A stretch of DNA of 64,000 nt from Tomitella biformata AHU 1821 (GTDB lineage: Bacteria; Actinomycetota; Actinomycetes; Mycobacteriales; Mycobacteriaceae), in contig NZ_BAVQ01000027.1 of assembly GCF_000524475.1 (NCBI RefSeq), forward strand, positions 54,304-118,303, in the 5' to 3' direction. Positions within the stretch are counted from its first letter, which is position 1. Each line of letters starts with the position of its first letter. The notes beneath the pieces are model-generated. The model ran no database searches and was not told where the DNA came from. It saw only the letters and a program-made list of their open reading frames with translations. A program made the position numbers and the translations under genes. Shown here piece after piece: positions 8,542 through 16,250 of this stretch.

Positions 8542-9354
8542 ATGAACCTACTGGACAACTATCTCCAGCCGCCCGAGGAATGCGCGCAATGGTGCCGGAA
8601 CCAGCCGTATGAGCTGCAAGTGCTGGACGACGCCGCCGACGTCGACCTCGACTGGTGGAACCTGAAGCTGCGGGTCCAGCATCTCGACATCCGGCTGCGC
8701 GGCCGCGATAGCGACGGCCGGGAGGTGTCCGTCGGCAAGTCCATGGTGCTCCGGGGCGATCTCTATCCTGGCAGCCCGCTCATCGAGGGCGAGGACAGGA
8801 CGCTGGGGCTGCTGTACCTGTGCGCCGCCTGGCAGGGCGGCCATCGCCGGCGCCACGCCGCCCGCCGGTTCCCCCGCACGGAGAGCTACGACCTCCGCAA
8901 GGACGAGTTCCCCCTGGACCGGATCCGCTCGGTGCTCGACGGCTGCATCAAGAGCAAGTCCCTGCCGTATGACAAAACAAAGGGCTGGTCCGGGTTCCCG
9001 GAGACCCCGGACGTGGGGCTCGGGTTGCTCGCGACGTTCATGTGGGCTGCCGAGGTGGAGCTCGATAGCGGCCGAGCACAGCTGATCGACCAACACGGGC
9101 TCTCCTCCCTTGTGCACTGCGGCTGGATGGAGCTCCCCGTGCTGGGGCGGTTGCACCCGCCGTCGGTACAACCGATACCTGGAGTTGTTGGAGTCCTGGT
9201 CGCAGACGTTGCAGGCGCGGCCCGAGCTGATCGAGTGCTGGCTCGTCAACCGCTGGCACGCCCGCAGGATGGAGATCCGCTCGGGACAGTCGTTCCAGCC
9301 GCCCCGAAGGTACTCATTGCGGTTGCCCCGCAGTCACTTTCGCGTGGTAACTGA
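8542..9354 (+). CDS. Hypothetical protein, probably frameshifted near 9157
   Basis: The first about 205 codons from the ATG at 8542 have strong coding character (MNLLDNYLQPPEECAQWC, DVDLDWWNLKLRVQHLDIRL). After VLGRLH the frame turns into Ala/Val/Pro-rich shadow sequence ending at 9354. In the +1 frame the sequence reads RRRYNRYLELLESW and ARPELIECWLVNRWHARRM, which looks genuine. The change fits one extra base in the CCC run at 9156-9158. Past it, the shifted frame has no stop before the next gene and runs into its frame, so the true end is unclear. No recognised domain. The start has no clear Shine-Dalgarno sequence. Could be a pseudogene, a sequencing error or programmed frameshifting. Confidence 0.55.
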   Translation: MNLLDNYLQPPEECAQWCRNQPYELQVLDDAADVDLDWWNLKLRVQHLDIRLRGRDSDGREVSVGKSMVLRGDLYPGSPLIEGEDRTLGLLYLCAAWQGGHRRRHAARRFPRTESYDLRKDEFPLDRIRSVLDGCIKSKSLPYDKTKGWSGFPETPDVGLGLLATFMWAAEVELDSGRAQLIDQHGLSSLVHCGWMELPVLGRLHPPSVQPIPGVVGVLVADVAGAARADRVLARQPLARPQDGDPLGTVVPAAPKVLIAVAPQSLSRGN

Positions 9355-9382
9355 TTCATGTTGGCCCCATAGCGTCGGCGGC

Positions 9383-10543
9383 ATGCAACGACGAACTCGC
9401 TGCGCACTTTTCGCTGCGCCTCTCATGCTCCTGCTCACCGCCTGCTCAGCCGCGGATGCGGAGCCCCAGACCGACGGACTGGAGATCACCCACCTGTCGA
9501 CAATACAGGTGCCCGACGGTCTCTCGCCGTTCGGTGTGCCCCTCGGCGGGCTCTCCGGCATCGACTACGACCCCGCCACCGGCAGCTACCTCGCGGTCAG
9601 CGACGACCGCGCCGAGAAGGGCCCCGCCCGCGCGTACACGCTCAACCTCGATCTGGACTCCACCGGCGCATTCACGTTGTCTGCGCCGGAGTTCACGGCG
9701 ATGACTCTGCTGACGGATGTCGATGGCCAGCCATATCCGGTGAAGGGCGTCGACCCCGAGTCGATCCGCCACGTACCCGGCTCCACCAGCCCCGGCTCCG
9801 CCGACATCGTCTATACCAGCGAGGGCGACGCCTCGAAGTTCATCGCCCCGTTCGTCCGAGCCGCCGATTCAGAGGGCAACATGCTGCGCGACTTCGCACT
9901 GCCGGACTACTATCTCCCCGTCGCCGGCCCCGGCGGCGAGCAGTCCGCCGGCATCCGCAACAACCAGGCGTTCGAGGGGCTGACGTTCTCCGCGGACGGG
10001 TCCACGGTCCTTGCCCTGACGGAGAGCTCGCTGTTGCAGGACGGCGCCGTCGCCACCCCGGCCAGCGGCACGGACTCCCGGGTACTGGTGTTCGACGCCG
10101 ACAGCGGCGAGGTGGTCGACGAGTTCGTCTACGCCGTCGACCCCATCAGCGGCATCTACCCGGATGTCCTCAGCCCCACCGGCTTCATGATCAAGGCCGA
10201 CCGGGGCGCCACCGAGATCCTGGCGATCGACGATGACGAGTACCTGGTGATCGAGCGCGGCTCGGTGCCCGGCGAGGGCTTCGAGGCGCAGGTGTACTGG
10301 ACCACCACCGCCGGCGCCACATCCGTCAACGGACAGGCCGCCCTCGACGGCGTCCAGACCCCGATGCCCAAGAAGCTGCTGTTCGACTTCGCCGACACGG
10401 GCGCGAATCCCGACAACGTCGAGGGCATCACGTGGGGCCCGACGCTCGCGGACGGCACCCGCACCCTCGTCCTCGTCGCCGACGACAACTTCAACCCCGA
10501 GGGCGGGGCACACACCATGTTCCATATCCTCGCGGTCCGCTGA
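9383..10543 (+). CDS. Esterase-like activity of phytase family lipoprotein
   Basis: 386 residues. A short basic N-terminus, hydrophobic segment and lipobox LLLTAC put the lipidated Cys at residue 21, so the protein is anchored outside the membrane. The mature part is a beta-propeller-like sequence matching the phytase-like family (PF13449): GGLSGIDYDPATGSYLAVSDDR, GVDPESIRH, NQAFEGLTFSADGSTVLALTES and DNVEGITWGP. The acidic residues in these motifs probably bind metal and phosphate. Substrate is not known; phosphoester or simple ester hydrolysis is inferred from the family. An inverted repeat 57 bp past the stop may be its terminator. Confidence 0.82.
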   Translation: MQRRTRCALFAAPLMLLLTACSAADAEPQTDGLEITHLSTIQVPDGLSPFGVPLGGLSGIDYDPATGSYLAVSDDRAEKGPARAYTLNLDLDSTGAFTLSAPEFTAMTLLTDVDGQPYPVKGVDPESIRHVPGSTSPGSADIVYTSEGDASKFIAPFVRAADSEGNMLRDFALPDYYLPVAGPGGEQSAGIRNNQAFEGLTFSADGSTVLALTESSLLQDGAVATPASGTDSRVLVFDADSGEVVDEFVYAVDPISGIYPDVLSPTGFMIKADRGATEILAIDDDEYLVIERGSVPGEGFEAQVYWTTTAGATSVNGQAALDGVQTPMPKKLLFDFADTGANPDNVEGITWGPTLADGTRTLVLVADDNFNPEGGAHTMFHILAVR

Positions 10544-10599
10544 GGGAACTCGCCACAAACGAGCCACCTGCGCCGCGCACCCAACGGGCGCGCAACGTC

Positions 10600-10649
10600 C
10601 GACGCCTCGAAGAATTGACAGTCCCTGCTGCCAATTCTCCGAGGCGTCG
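10600..10649. terminator. Long stem-loop between convergent genes
   Basis: CGACGCCTCG-AAGAATTG (10600-10617) pairs with CAATTCT-CCGAGGCGTCG (10632-10649) apart from one unpaired base, leaving a 14-nt loop. It lies between the phytase-like lipoprotein (plus) and small gene A (minus) and could end both transcripts. There is no U-tract. Confidence 0.55.
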
Positions 10650-10690
10650 ACGTCGCGCCGCGTTACCGCGCGAGGTTCACTGCGGCGTGA

Positions 10691-10813
10691 TTATCCCGCC
10701 GGCGTGGTGTCTTCCTTGCTACCGGTGGCGAGCAGCTCGCCAATGCTCTCGGCGCTGATCTGATCGATCAGGGACTTGACGAGGAGTTCTGCGACGGAAG
10801 ACAACGATCCCAT
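10691..10813 (-). CDS. Small amphipathic acidic peptide A (Met-Gly-Ser family)
   Basis: A 40-residue protein beginning MGSLSSVAELLVKSLIDQIS, followed by AESIGELLATGS and a polar tail. Start: ATG with AAAGGA nine bases upstream. Val/Leu/Ile recur every three to four residues, so residues 5-30 should form an amphipathic helix; the net charge is negative and there is no signal peptide. It aligns with the small genes at 12603-12692 and 16251-16370: all start MGS and share the pattern [IF]-[ST]-x2-S-x2-[ED]-x-L. Size, acidity and lack of a leader resemble the PorA/PorH mycomembrane porins of corynebacteria, but no sequence identity is claimed. An alternative is a phenol-soluble-modulin-like surfactant peptide. 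Confidence 0.6.
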   Translation of the reverse strand: MGSLSSVAELLVKSLIDQISAESIGELLATGSKEDTTPAG

Positions 10814-11091
10814 GATTGATCCTTTGTTTCGAGTGCCCCGCGGCGGTTTGTTGAACATTTAACGAGTCCCGTGAACGGACCCGCATGCTCTCCGCGAAGT
10901 CCCTTGTAATACTAATGTCGACGCGAATTCAGCACAAGGAATTGTGGCTTACATTGCACTGCCTTGACTAAGCCACCCCAGGGTCGATATAAGGGCACCC
11001 TAAGTTACGCGTTGGGCCTTCTTGACCGTCGTCGTCAGGTGCCGCAGCACCTCGCCCAGATGCTGTCCTGGAGTCGCGGATATGCGCCAGC

Positions 11092-12540
11092 TCAGCCCCG
11101 CGGACGCAGCAACACCGTCCTCGCGAGCTCGCGGCCCCAGCGCGGTCCCCATAACCCGTTCTCCGGCCCCGGCCGCACACCGAACGCCCCGAGGCCCCTC
11201 GCGACGAGCACCGTGGGGCCCGCCATCGCGAACACGTCCTGTGGATCGACGGGACGGCCATCGGTGCGCCAGCCCATCGCCGTCATCGCCTCCGCCATGG
11301 CCTGCTCCCACGTGTCCGCGCTCGGCCCGCACGCCATCAGCAGCAGGAAGAGCAGTCCCGCGTCCCGCTCGAGCTCCGCTGCCCCTGCCGGCAGCGCCGC
11401 GGCGATGTGCGCGAGCAACCCGGCCGGGTCGGTCCGCAGCGCGTCGCCCAACTCCGTGCGCAGCAGGCGTCCGCCCGCCGTCCGGGTGAGCCCCAAGAAT
11501 TCGGCGGCCTTCCGCAGGTCCAGCAGCTCGCGGCAGTCGGACTCACGCTTGCTCACCCGCTTTGGGTCGCCATCCCAGCCCAGCTCCGCACGGGCAATAA
11601 CAACATCCGCCGGCCGCAGATATCCGGCGGGAGTCAGCGCGCGGCCGTCGTCGCCGATGCGGGCCAGCAGCCAGCGCAGCCCGGCGGTGGCCAGCTCGTT
11701 GTCCGCGGTCGTCATGCCGTGCTCGGACTCCTCACGAAAGTGGACGCGGCCGAGTAGCGAGTACAGCTCGGGCGCAGCCAGTTCCGGGATCAGCCGCAAC
11801 AGCGCCGCCGCCAACGTCGCAGGTCCCGGATGGTGCGCGCGCTGCCGAGTCTGCCGTCGTAGCTGGCGGGTGATCTCCTTGGCCTTGAACCTCTCGGGGT
11901 CCAGCTGCGGAATGGGCCAGTCCGGCCGACGCCGCTGCGCGAGCTGCGCCGCGGGGGCCAACGCCTCGAGCAGTTGGGCGTACCCGTAGGCCCCACCGGA
12001 ATGCTCGGGCGGACAATTTCGCGCGCCGTCCAGACAGACTGACGCACTCACCTCGGCCGGCCCGCCGATCCCCTCCAAGAGGATGGTGTGCTGCCAACTG
12101 TCGCTGAAGTTGTACTCGTAGAACAGCAGGTCGCCCTCGTCGGCGAGCACCTCGTCGAGCCGCACGGAGTCCTCGTAGGCATAGGCGCCGGACCCATCCG
12201 GCGCGTCGAAACGGGGGCGCTGGTCGAACCGCAGCGCATCGTCCGAGTACTTCGCGCTGGCGCTGATGAAGCAGTGCAGTTGGCTATCGTTCCAGCCCAT
12301 GACGGTCTGCAGAACCGGGTGCAGCGCGTCGAGCATGATGTCCGACGACACCGTGAATCGCCGCCAGATCTCCGGCTCGACATCCTCGAGCCCGATCCGC
12401 AGCGTGTAGGTGACGATGTCTGGCCTGCGCGGCCGCCGTCGCCGCGCCTCGCCCGTCCGCTCCGGGGGTGCGCCCCCGTCGTCGGCCAGGGGTGGGACCA
12501 GGGAGAGGTGCGCTCGCCGGCCCCGCTCGAAATTCGCCAC
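11092..12540 (-). CDS. pRiA4b ORF-3-like domain protein with long C-terminal region
   Basis: 482 residues. Residues about 35-210 carry the pRiA4b ORF-3-like domain (YTLRIGLEDVEPEIWRRF, MLDALHPVLQTVMGWND, LDEVLADEGD, FYEYNFSDSWQH, CLDGARNCPPEHSGG). The remaining about 270 residues are helical and Ala/Leu-rich and match the C-terminal region often fused to this domain; no catalytic motif is visible. Start is the GTG at 12540, supported by the N-terminal similarity to the paralogue at 1-662 (both Met-Ala then HLSLVP). It is flanked on the same strand by small peptide genes B and A. Function unknown. Confidence 0.85.
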   Translation of the reverse strand: MANFERGRRAHLSLVPPLADDGGAPPERTGEARRRRPRRPDIVTYTLRIGLEDVEPEIWRRFTVSSDIMLDALHPVLQTVMGWNDSQLHCFISASAKYSDDALRFDQRPRFDAPDGSGAYAYEDSVRLDEVLADEGDLLFYEYNFSDSWQHTILLEGIGGPAEVSASVCLDGARNCPPEHSGGAYGYAQLLEALAPAAQLAQRRRPDWPIPQLDPERFKAKEITRQLRRQTRQRAHHPGPATLAAALLRLIPELAAPELYSLLGRVHFREESEHGMTTADNELATAGLRWLLARIGDDGRALTPAGYLRPADVVIARAELGWDGDPKRVSKRESDCRELLDLRKAAEFLGLTRTAGGRLLRTELGDALRTDPAGLLAHIAAALPAGAAELERDAGLLFLLLMACGPSADTWEQAMAEAMTAMGWRTDGRPVDPQDVFAMAGPTVLVARGLGAFGVRPGPENGLWGPRWGRELARTVLLRPRG

Positions 12541-12602
12541 CCGCTCAGCGTATGCCGACAGCCATGGTCACGAGGGGGGAACGAGCCCGGCGCTAGATCT
12601 AG

Positions 12603-12692
12603 CTAGACCTGCGAGCTCAGGAAATCCATCGCGCTGCCACCACTGAACTGATCGATGATGGCGTCGAGCAGAAAGGTGATCAGGGAGCCCAT
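12603..12692 (-). CDS. Small amphipathic acidic peptide B (Met-Gly-Ser family)
   Basis: 29 residues: MGSLITFLLDAIIDQFSGG and then SAMDFLSSQV. Start: ATG with AAAGGG seven bases upstream. A very hydrophobic helix with three Asp on one face, no signal peptide, no Cys. The segment IDQFSGGSAMDFL lines up with IDQISAESIGELL of peptide A. It is the shortest of the three family members and is placed 62 bp upstream of the pRiA4b-like gene on the same strand. Porin-like or surfactant-like roles are both possible; neither is shown. Confidence 0.55.
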   Translation of the reverse strand: MGSLITFLLDAIIDQFSGGSAMDFLSSQV

Positions 12693-12853
12693 TGCGTGCC
12701 CTTTGGATATACCTCGCGGGTGAATAGGATGGGTGGAAACTGGCAGACCAAGTCTCGTCGGGTTTCCGCAGGCTTCAAGCCGTCTTGGACTGACGACCAA
12801 ACATTTACCCACAATTTACCCATAATTCACCTTCCCGCTGCGCAAACAATGCC

Positions 12854-12875
12854 GGTATCCATTTTCTGGGATACC
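12854..12875. promoter_or_regulatory. Inverted repeat upstream of the gene at 12982
   Basis: GGTATCC (12854-12860) and GGATACC (12869-12875) are separated by 8 bp in an AT-rich stretch about 105 bp before the next start codon. Candidate operator; no regulator is assigned. Confidence 0.35.
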
Positions 12876-12981
12876 AATTCCCCCACGGTGTGGCGCACGC
12901 AGAGCCCGGTCCTGACGATCGCAGCGACGGAAATTGTCACAGCCCCTCGCTAACCTGTTCGCACTCGAGCAGGGAGGCATC

Positions 12982-13695
12982 ATGCGCTACTTCGACTTCA
13001 AGACCGGACACTCGACAGCAGACCCGTTCGCCAACGGACCATCATGGAACACGGAAGCCCACAGGATGGCCGATAAAATCAGCGGCGCGGGCTCTGAGTT
13101 GACGCGGCACCTGCAGAACATCTCCGAGGCGATGGATAACTACGACGCGGACCTCACCGCAACCTGGGTCGCGCTGCTGCGTGCGCACGCCTGGGACCTG
13201 GCGACGGACGCGGCCTTCGCGTATCTGAGCTTGGCGGTGGCCCACAGTTGGCAACCGGACCTCGACGTCCTCGATGAGTTCTTCCCGTGCGTGAGCGATC
13301 CGCCCGCCCCGCTCGACGCTGCCCGCTGGCCGGTGGTGCCTCGCAACGGCGTCCGCAAGGGGATCCGGGCGATCAACGTCCGCACCCAGTCCTGCCTCGA
13401 TGAGATCGATGAGCTCGAGCAGTGGCTCACCGACTACCTCGAAGCCGCCATCGGATGGTGCGATGACCCCGATCCGGTGCAGGTCACGGGCGCGCTGATC
13501 GCGGACATCGGTGCCGTCGTCGCCCGGGTGGAGGACATCGTGGAGCTATGGCGGGAGTACGTGATCAGTACCCACCGCAAGCTCGCCGCCACCCAGAAGG
13601 GCCGCCGCCCGCCGCGGTTTCTCGTATTCGAGAAACAGTTGGAGGAGATCATGGCCAAATTCCGTGCCGACCATCGGCGCCGCCCGGCCGCCTGA
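12982..13695 (+). CDS. Hypothetical helical protein, 237 aa
   Basis: Start: ATG at 12982 with AGGGAGG close upstream. The product is acidic and mostly alpha-helical, with several Trp residues (TWVALLRAHAWDLATDAAFA, HSWQPDLDVLDEFFP) and a possible coiled coil near LDEIDELEQWLTDYLEAA. It has a basic C-terminal tail ending HRRRPAA. There is no signal peptide or membrane segment, so it is probably cytoplasmic. The 12-mer TGTCACAGCCCC 35 bp before the start is shared with the unknown gene at 8542. I recognise no domain. Convergent with the ADP-ribosylglycohydrolase gene, 10 bp apart. Confidence 0.7.
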   Translation: MRYFDFKTGHSTADPFANGPSWNTEAHRMADKISGAGSELTRHLQNISEAMDNYDADLTATWVALLRAHAWDLATDAAFAYLSLAVAHSWQPDLDVLDEFFPCVSDPPAPLDAARWPVVPRNGVRKGIRAINVRTQSCLDEIDELEQWLTDYLEAAIGWCDDPDPVQVTGALIADIGAVVARVEDIVELWREYVISTHRKLAATQKGRRPPRFLVFEKQLEEIMAKFRADHRRRPAA

Positions 13696-13705
13696 TCGGC
13701 CGTTC

Positions 13706-14773
13706 CTAGCGCGGTGCCCAACGGCGCACGGCAGCCGTGATCCCCCGGGCGTATCTCGGCTCGAAATCTGGCCGCACGCCCTGGCTTGCCCAATAGTCGG
13801 CGGTGGCGTGGGCGGCGCCGATCACCGCGCCAGCCATGCAGGCGATCGAGTCGGAGTCGCCATTGCTGGTCGCCGCCCACCCCAACGCGCCGGCCCCATC
13901 GAGGGGCGCTCCGGCACCGGTCGCCAGGTCGGCGACCAGCAGCGCCAGTGCGACGGCGCTTGCCGCCTCCCACCCCTCGCCCACCTCGGCGCAGGGGTCG
14001 CCGAACTCCGCGGGGTCGAGTCCGCGCACGCGCTCGAGCTTTGCCGCGGCATTGCGGAGGCAATCATGCAGTAGGTACTCGGTGCCGCCCGCCAGGTAGG
14101 AGGCGACGTCGTCGGTCACTGGGGCGAGGACCTCGATCAGGTACGGATCGCGGCTCCACGCGCTCCGCCCCGCTGCGAGATCGGCGGCCGCCGCCAGCGC
14201 CCGTTCGAGGAACCGCCCGGCACGCTCACCCGCGTGGCGGGTGGCATCGGCCAAGATCAACGCCGCGGCCACAGCCATCGGGTGCTTATGGGTCAACACC
14301 GCCTGCAGTGCCGTCAGCCCCAGCCAGTGTTGCCGCGAGGCAAACGCAGTCGGCGTCAATCGCATCACGGCGCCGCAGCCCGCGGACTCGACGGCCCCAG
14401 CCTGCTCGTGCCACAGGGCACCGCTGGCCAGGTTCCGCACCGAGTCCATGCAGGCGTTCCCTGGTGCCCGATTATTGTCCGGGTCCCGCCGCCAGCTGAC
14501 GAAGCTGGCGGTCAGCGCCTGGGTCACTGCGGCCAGGTCACCCAGGTCCGAACACCCGTTGAGCGCCGCATCCACGGCGAGGGTCATCTGGGTGTCATCA
14601 GAGATCACCCACTGGCCGGCGGGCCGAGGCACCGGACGCACCCGCATGCTCGCATAGGACTCGAACTCCACCTGATAGCCCCAGGCGTCGCCCGCCGCGA
14701 GTCCGATCAACGAATTCTCATAGCGCGCCTGATCCCCTCGCCGATCTGTCGCGCCATTGATTCCGCTGTTCAT
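13706..14773 (-). CDS. ADP-ribosylglycohydrolase family protein
   Basis: 355 residues of the DraG/ADPRH fold, which removes ADP-ribose from proteins or small molecules using two metal ions. Visible motifs: GLAAGDAWG near residues 24-32, SDDTQM at 58-63 (metal ligands) and GDSDSIA at about 305-311 (second metal-binding motif). The Asp residues expected to hold Mg/Mn are intact, so it is probably active. Start taken at the ATG at 14773 (MNSGINGATDRRG), because the family domain begins about 18 residues later; a longer start at 14848 is possible. The target is unknown; no ADP-ribosyltransferase is seen nearby. Confidence 0.88.
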   Translation of the reverse strand: MNSGINGATDRRGDQARYENSLIGLAAGDAWGYQVEFESYASMRVRPVPRPAGQWVISDDTQMTLAVDAALNGCSDLGDLAAVTQALTASFVSWRRDPDNNRAPGNACMDSVRNLASGALWHEQAGAVESAGCGAVMRLTPTAFASRQHWLGLTALQAVLTHKHPMAVAAALILADATRHAGERAGRFLERALAAAADLAAGRSAWSRDPYLIEVLAPVTDDVASYLAGGTEYLLHDCLRNAAAKLERVRGLDPAEFGDPCAEVGEGWEAASAVALALLVADLATGAGAPLDGAGALGWAATSNGDSDSIACMAGAVIGAAHATADYWASQGVRPDFEPRYARGITAAVRRWAPR

Positions 14774-14888
14774 CGCCGCACCCGTCTCTCCCCGAGCCGC
14801 AGCCCGATGTGCCGTGAATTCGATTACGCGAAATAGCCCCAGCCACAAGACATTACGCCCCCAACCGTCGCGGCAAGCCAGCAGGCCA

Positions 14889-14917
14889 GGATGCTACTAC
14901 TCACCGTAGTAGCATCC
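14889..14917. promoter_or_regulatory. Perfect 12-bp palindrome, candidate NO-responsive operator
   Basis: GGATGCTACTAC (14889-14900) and GTAGTAGCATCC (14906-14917) with a 5-bp spacer lie just upstream of the likely -35 of the flavohemoprotein gene. The site suits a dimeric regulator of nitric-oxide detoxification (an Rrf2/NsrR-type or other factor). The regulator is not in the window. Confidence 0.65.
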
Positions 14918-14928
14918 GTCACATTCTA

Positions 14929-14957
14929 CTGACTTTCCTCCATTCATTTAATAGATT
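14929..14957 (+). promoter_or_regulatory. Predicted leaderless promoter of the flavohemoprotein gene
   Basis: CTGACT (14929-14934), a 17-bp spacer and TAGATT (14952-14957) form a plausible housekeeping promoter. The ATG begins seven bases after the -10, at the expected transcription start, and no Shine-Dalgarno sequence precedes it, which fits a leaderless mRNA. Confidence 0.5.
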
Positions 14958-14964
14958 CACTGCT

Positions 14965-16155
14965 ATGACCCTCTCCCCCGCCACCACCGAAATCATCCGC
15001 GCAACCCTCCCCGCCGTCGGCGCGGCCATCGAGGAGATCGCGTCCGTCTTCTACCCCAAGATGTTCGCCGCACACCCCGAACTCGAGCGGGACCTGTTCA
15101 ACCGCGGCAACCAGAGCCAGGGCGAGCAGCAGAAGGCCCTCGCGGGCTCGATCGCCGCGTTCGCCGCTCTGCAGGTGGGCCCCGACGCAGGCCGGACGGA
15201 CATGATCATGTCCCGCATCGCACACAAGCACGTATCGCTCGGCATCACCCCGGACCAGTACAAGATTGTCCACGAGCACCTGTTCGCGGCGATCGTGGAA
15301 GTGCTCGGCGAGGCCGTCACAGCCGAGGTCGCCGCCGCCTGGGATGAGGTCTACTGGCTGATGGCCAACACCCTGATCCGCATGGAGGAGGGCCTCTACG
15401 CGGAGGCGGGGCTGGCTCCGGGCGATGTGTGGCGGACTGTGACGGTAGCTCGCCGAGTGCTGCAGTCGGCGGATACGGTCTCGTTCATCCTGGCCTCCCC
15501 GGACGGTTCCCCACTGCCGGACTACCTGCCGGGGCAATACATCTCGGTGCAGATTCCGATGGCCGACGGGGCCAGGCAGATCCGCCAGTACAGCCTCGTC
15601 GGCGCGCCCACCGCCAGCGATTGGCAGATCAGCGTTAAGTCAGTGGTTGGCGGCGAAATGTCGAACCACCTGTACCGCAACGTGTTCGAGGGTGACGAGA
15701 TCTCCGTCTCACACCCCGCCGGCGACCTGGTCCTCGAGGAGGGCGCCGCGCCGCTGCTGCTGGTCTCCGCAGGCATCGGCTGCACCCCGATGATCGGCAT
15801 GCTCAACCACCTCGCCGACACCGCCGATGCCCGCGCGATCTCCGTGGTGCACGCCGACCGCTCCCCCGCGCAGCACGCGCACCGGGCGGAGCTGACCGAG
15901 CTGGTCCAGCGCCTCCCCGCCGCGGCGATGCACCGCTGGTACGAGGACCTCGGGGCGAACACCGGTGTCGACAACGTCAACAGCGGGAGGGCGGACCTGT
16001 CTGCCCTCGAGATCGCCGACGGCACCCAGGTCTACCTGTGCGGGCCGATGCCGTTCATGCTCTCGGTCCGCGAGACCCTGCTGGCCCGCGAGATCCCGGC
16101 CGCGTCGATCCACTACGAGGTGTTCGGACCGGACAGCTGGGCCGGCGCGCGATAG
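14965..16155 (+). CDS. hmp: Flavohemoprotein, nitric oxide dioxygenase
   Basis: 396 residues with the flavohemoglobin order globin, FAD domain, NAD domain. It oxidises nitric oxide to nitrate with O2 and NAD(P)H. In the globin part, Tyr30 (B10), Gln near 53 (E7) and the proximal His89 in IAHKHVSLGI are present. RQYSL near residue 210 binds FAD. GIGCTPM and YLCGPMPFM bind the pyridine nucleotide, and YEVFGPD is the usual C-terminal motif. All key residues are intact and the length is normal. It is behind a perfect palindrome and a predicted leaderless promoter, so induction by NO is likely. A 48-bp palindrome follows it. Confidence 0.93.
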   Translation: MTLSPATTEIIRATLPAVGAAIEEIASVFYPKMFAAHPELERDLFNRGNQSQGEQQKALAGSIAAFAALQVGPDAGRTDMIMSRIAHKHVSLGITPDQYKIVHEHLFAAIVEVLGEAVTAEVAAAWDEVYWLMANTLIRMEEGLYAEAGLAPGDVWRTVTVARRVLQSADTVSFILASPDGSPLPDYLPGQYISVQIPMADGARQIRQYSLVGAPTASDWQISVKSVVGGEMSNHLYRNVFEGDEISVSHPAGDLVLEEGAAPLLLVSAGIGCTPMIGMLNHLADTADARAISVVHADRSPAQHAHRAELTELVQRLPAAAMHRWYEDLGANTGVDNVNSGRADLSALEIADGTQVYLCGPMPFMLSVRETLLAREIPAASIHYEVFGPDSWAGAR

Positions 16156-16193
16156 GCCGCCGACGCCTTCGGGGGGGGCGATCTGCTGACGCA

Positions 16194-16241
16194 AGCACTT
16201 CGGGGGATCGACGACAATTGTCGTCGATCCCCCGAAGTGCT
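16194..16241. terminator. Perfect 48-bp palindrome, bidirectional terminator
   Basis: A perfect inverted repeat with 24-bp arms, AGCACTTCGGGG...CCCCGAAGTGCT, centred on the CAATTG at 16215-16220, with six A residues following at 16242-16247. It lies 38 bp past the flavohemoprotein stop and 9 bp past the stop of minus-strand peptide C, so it can fold in both transcripts. Confidence 0.8.
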
Positions 16242-16250
16242 AAAAAATTC

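Noticed and set aside
8548..9249. 233-codon open frame on the minus strand opposite the unknown gene at 8542
   Set aside because: Shadow of the plus-strand gene: composition is Pro/Gln/Arg/His-rich, and the plus strand shows normal protein-like sequence.
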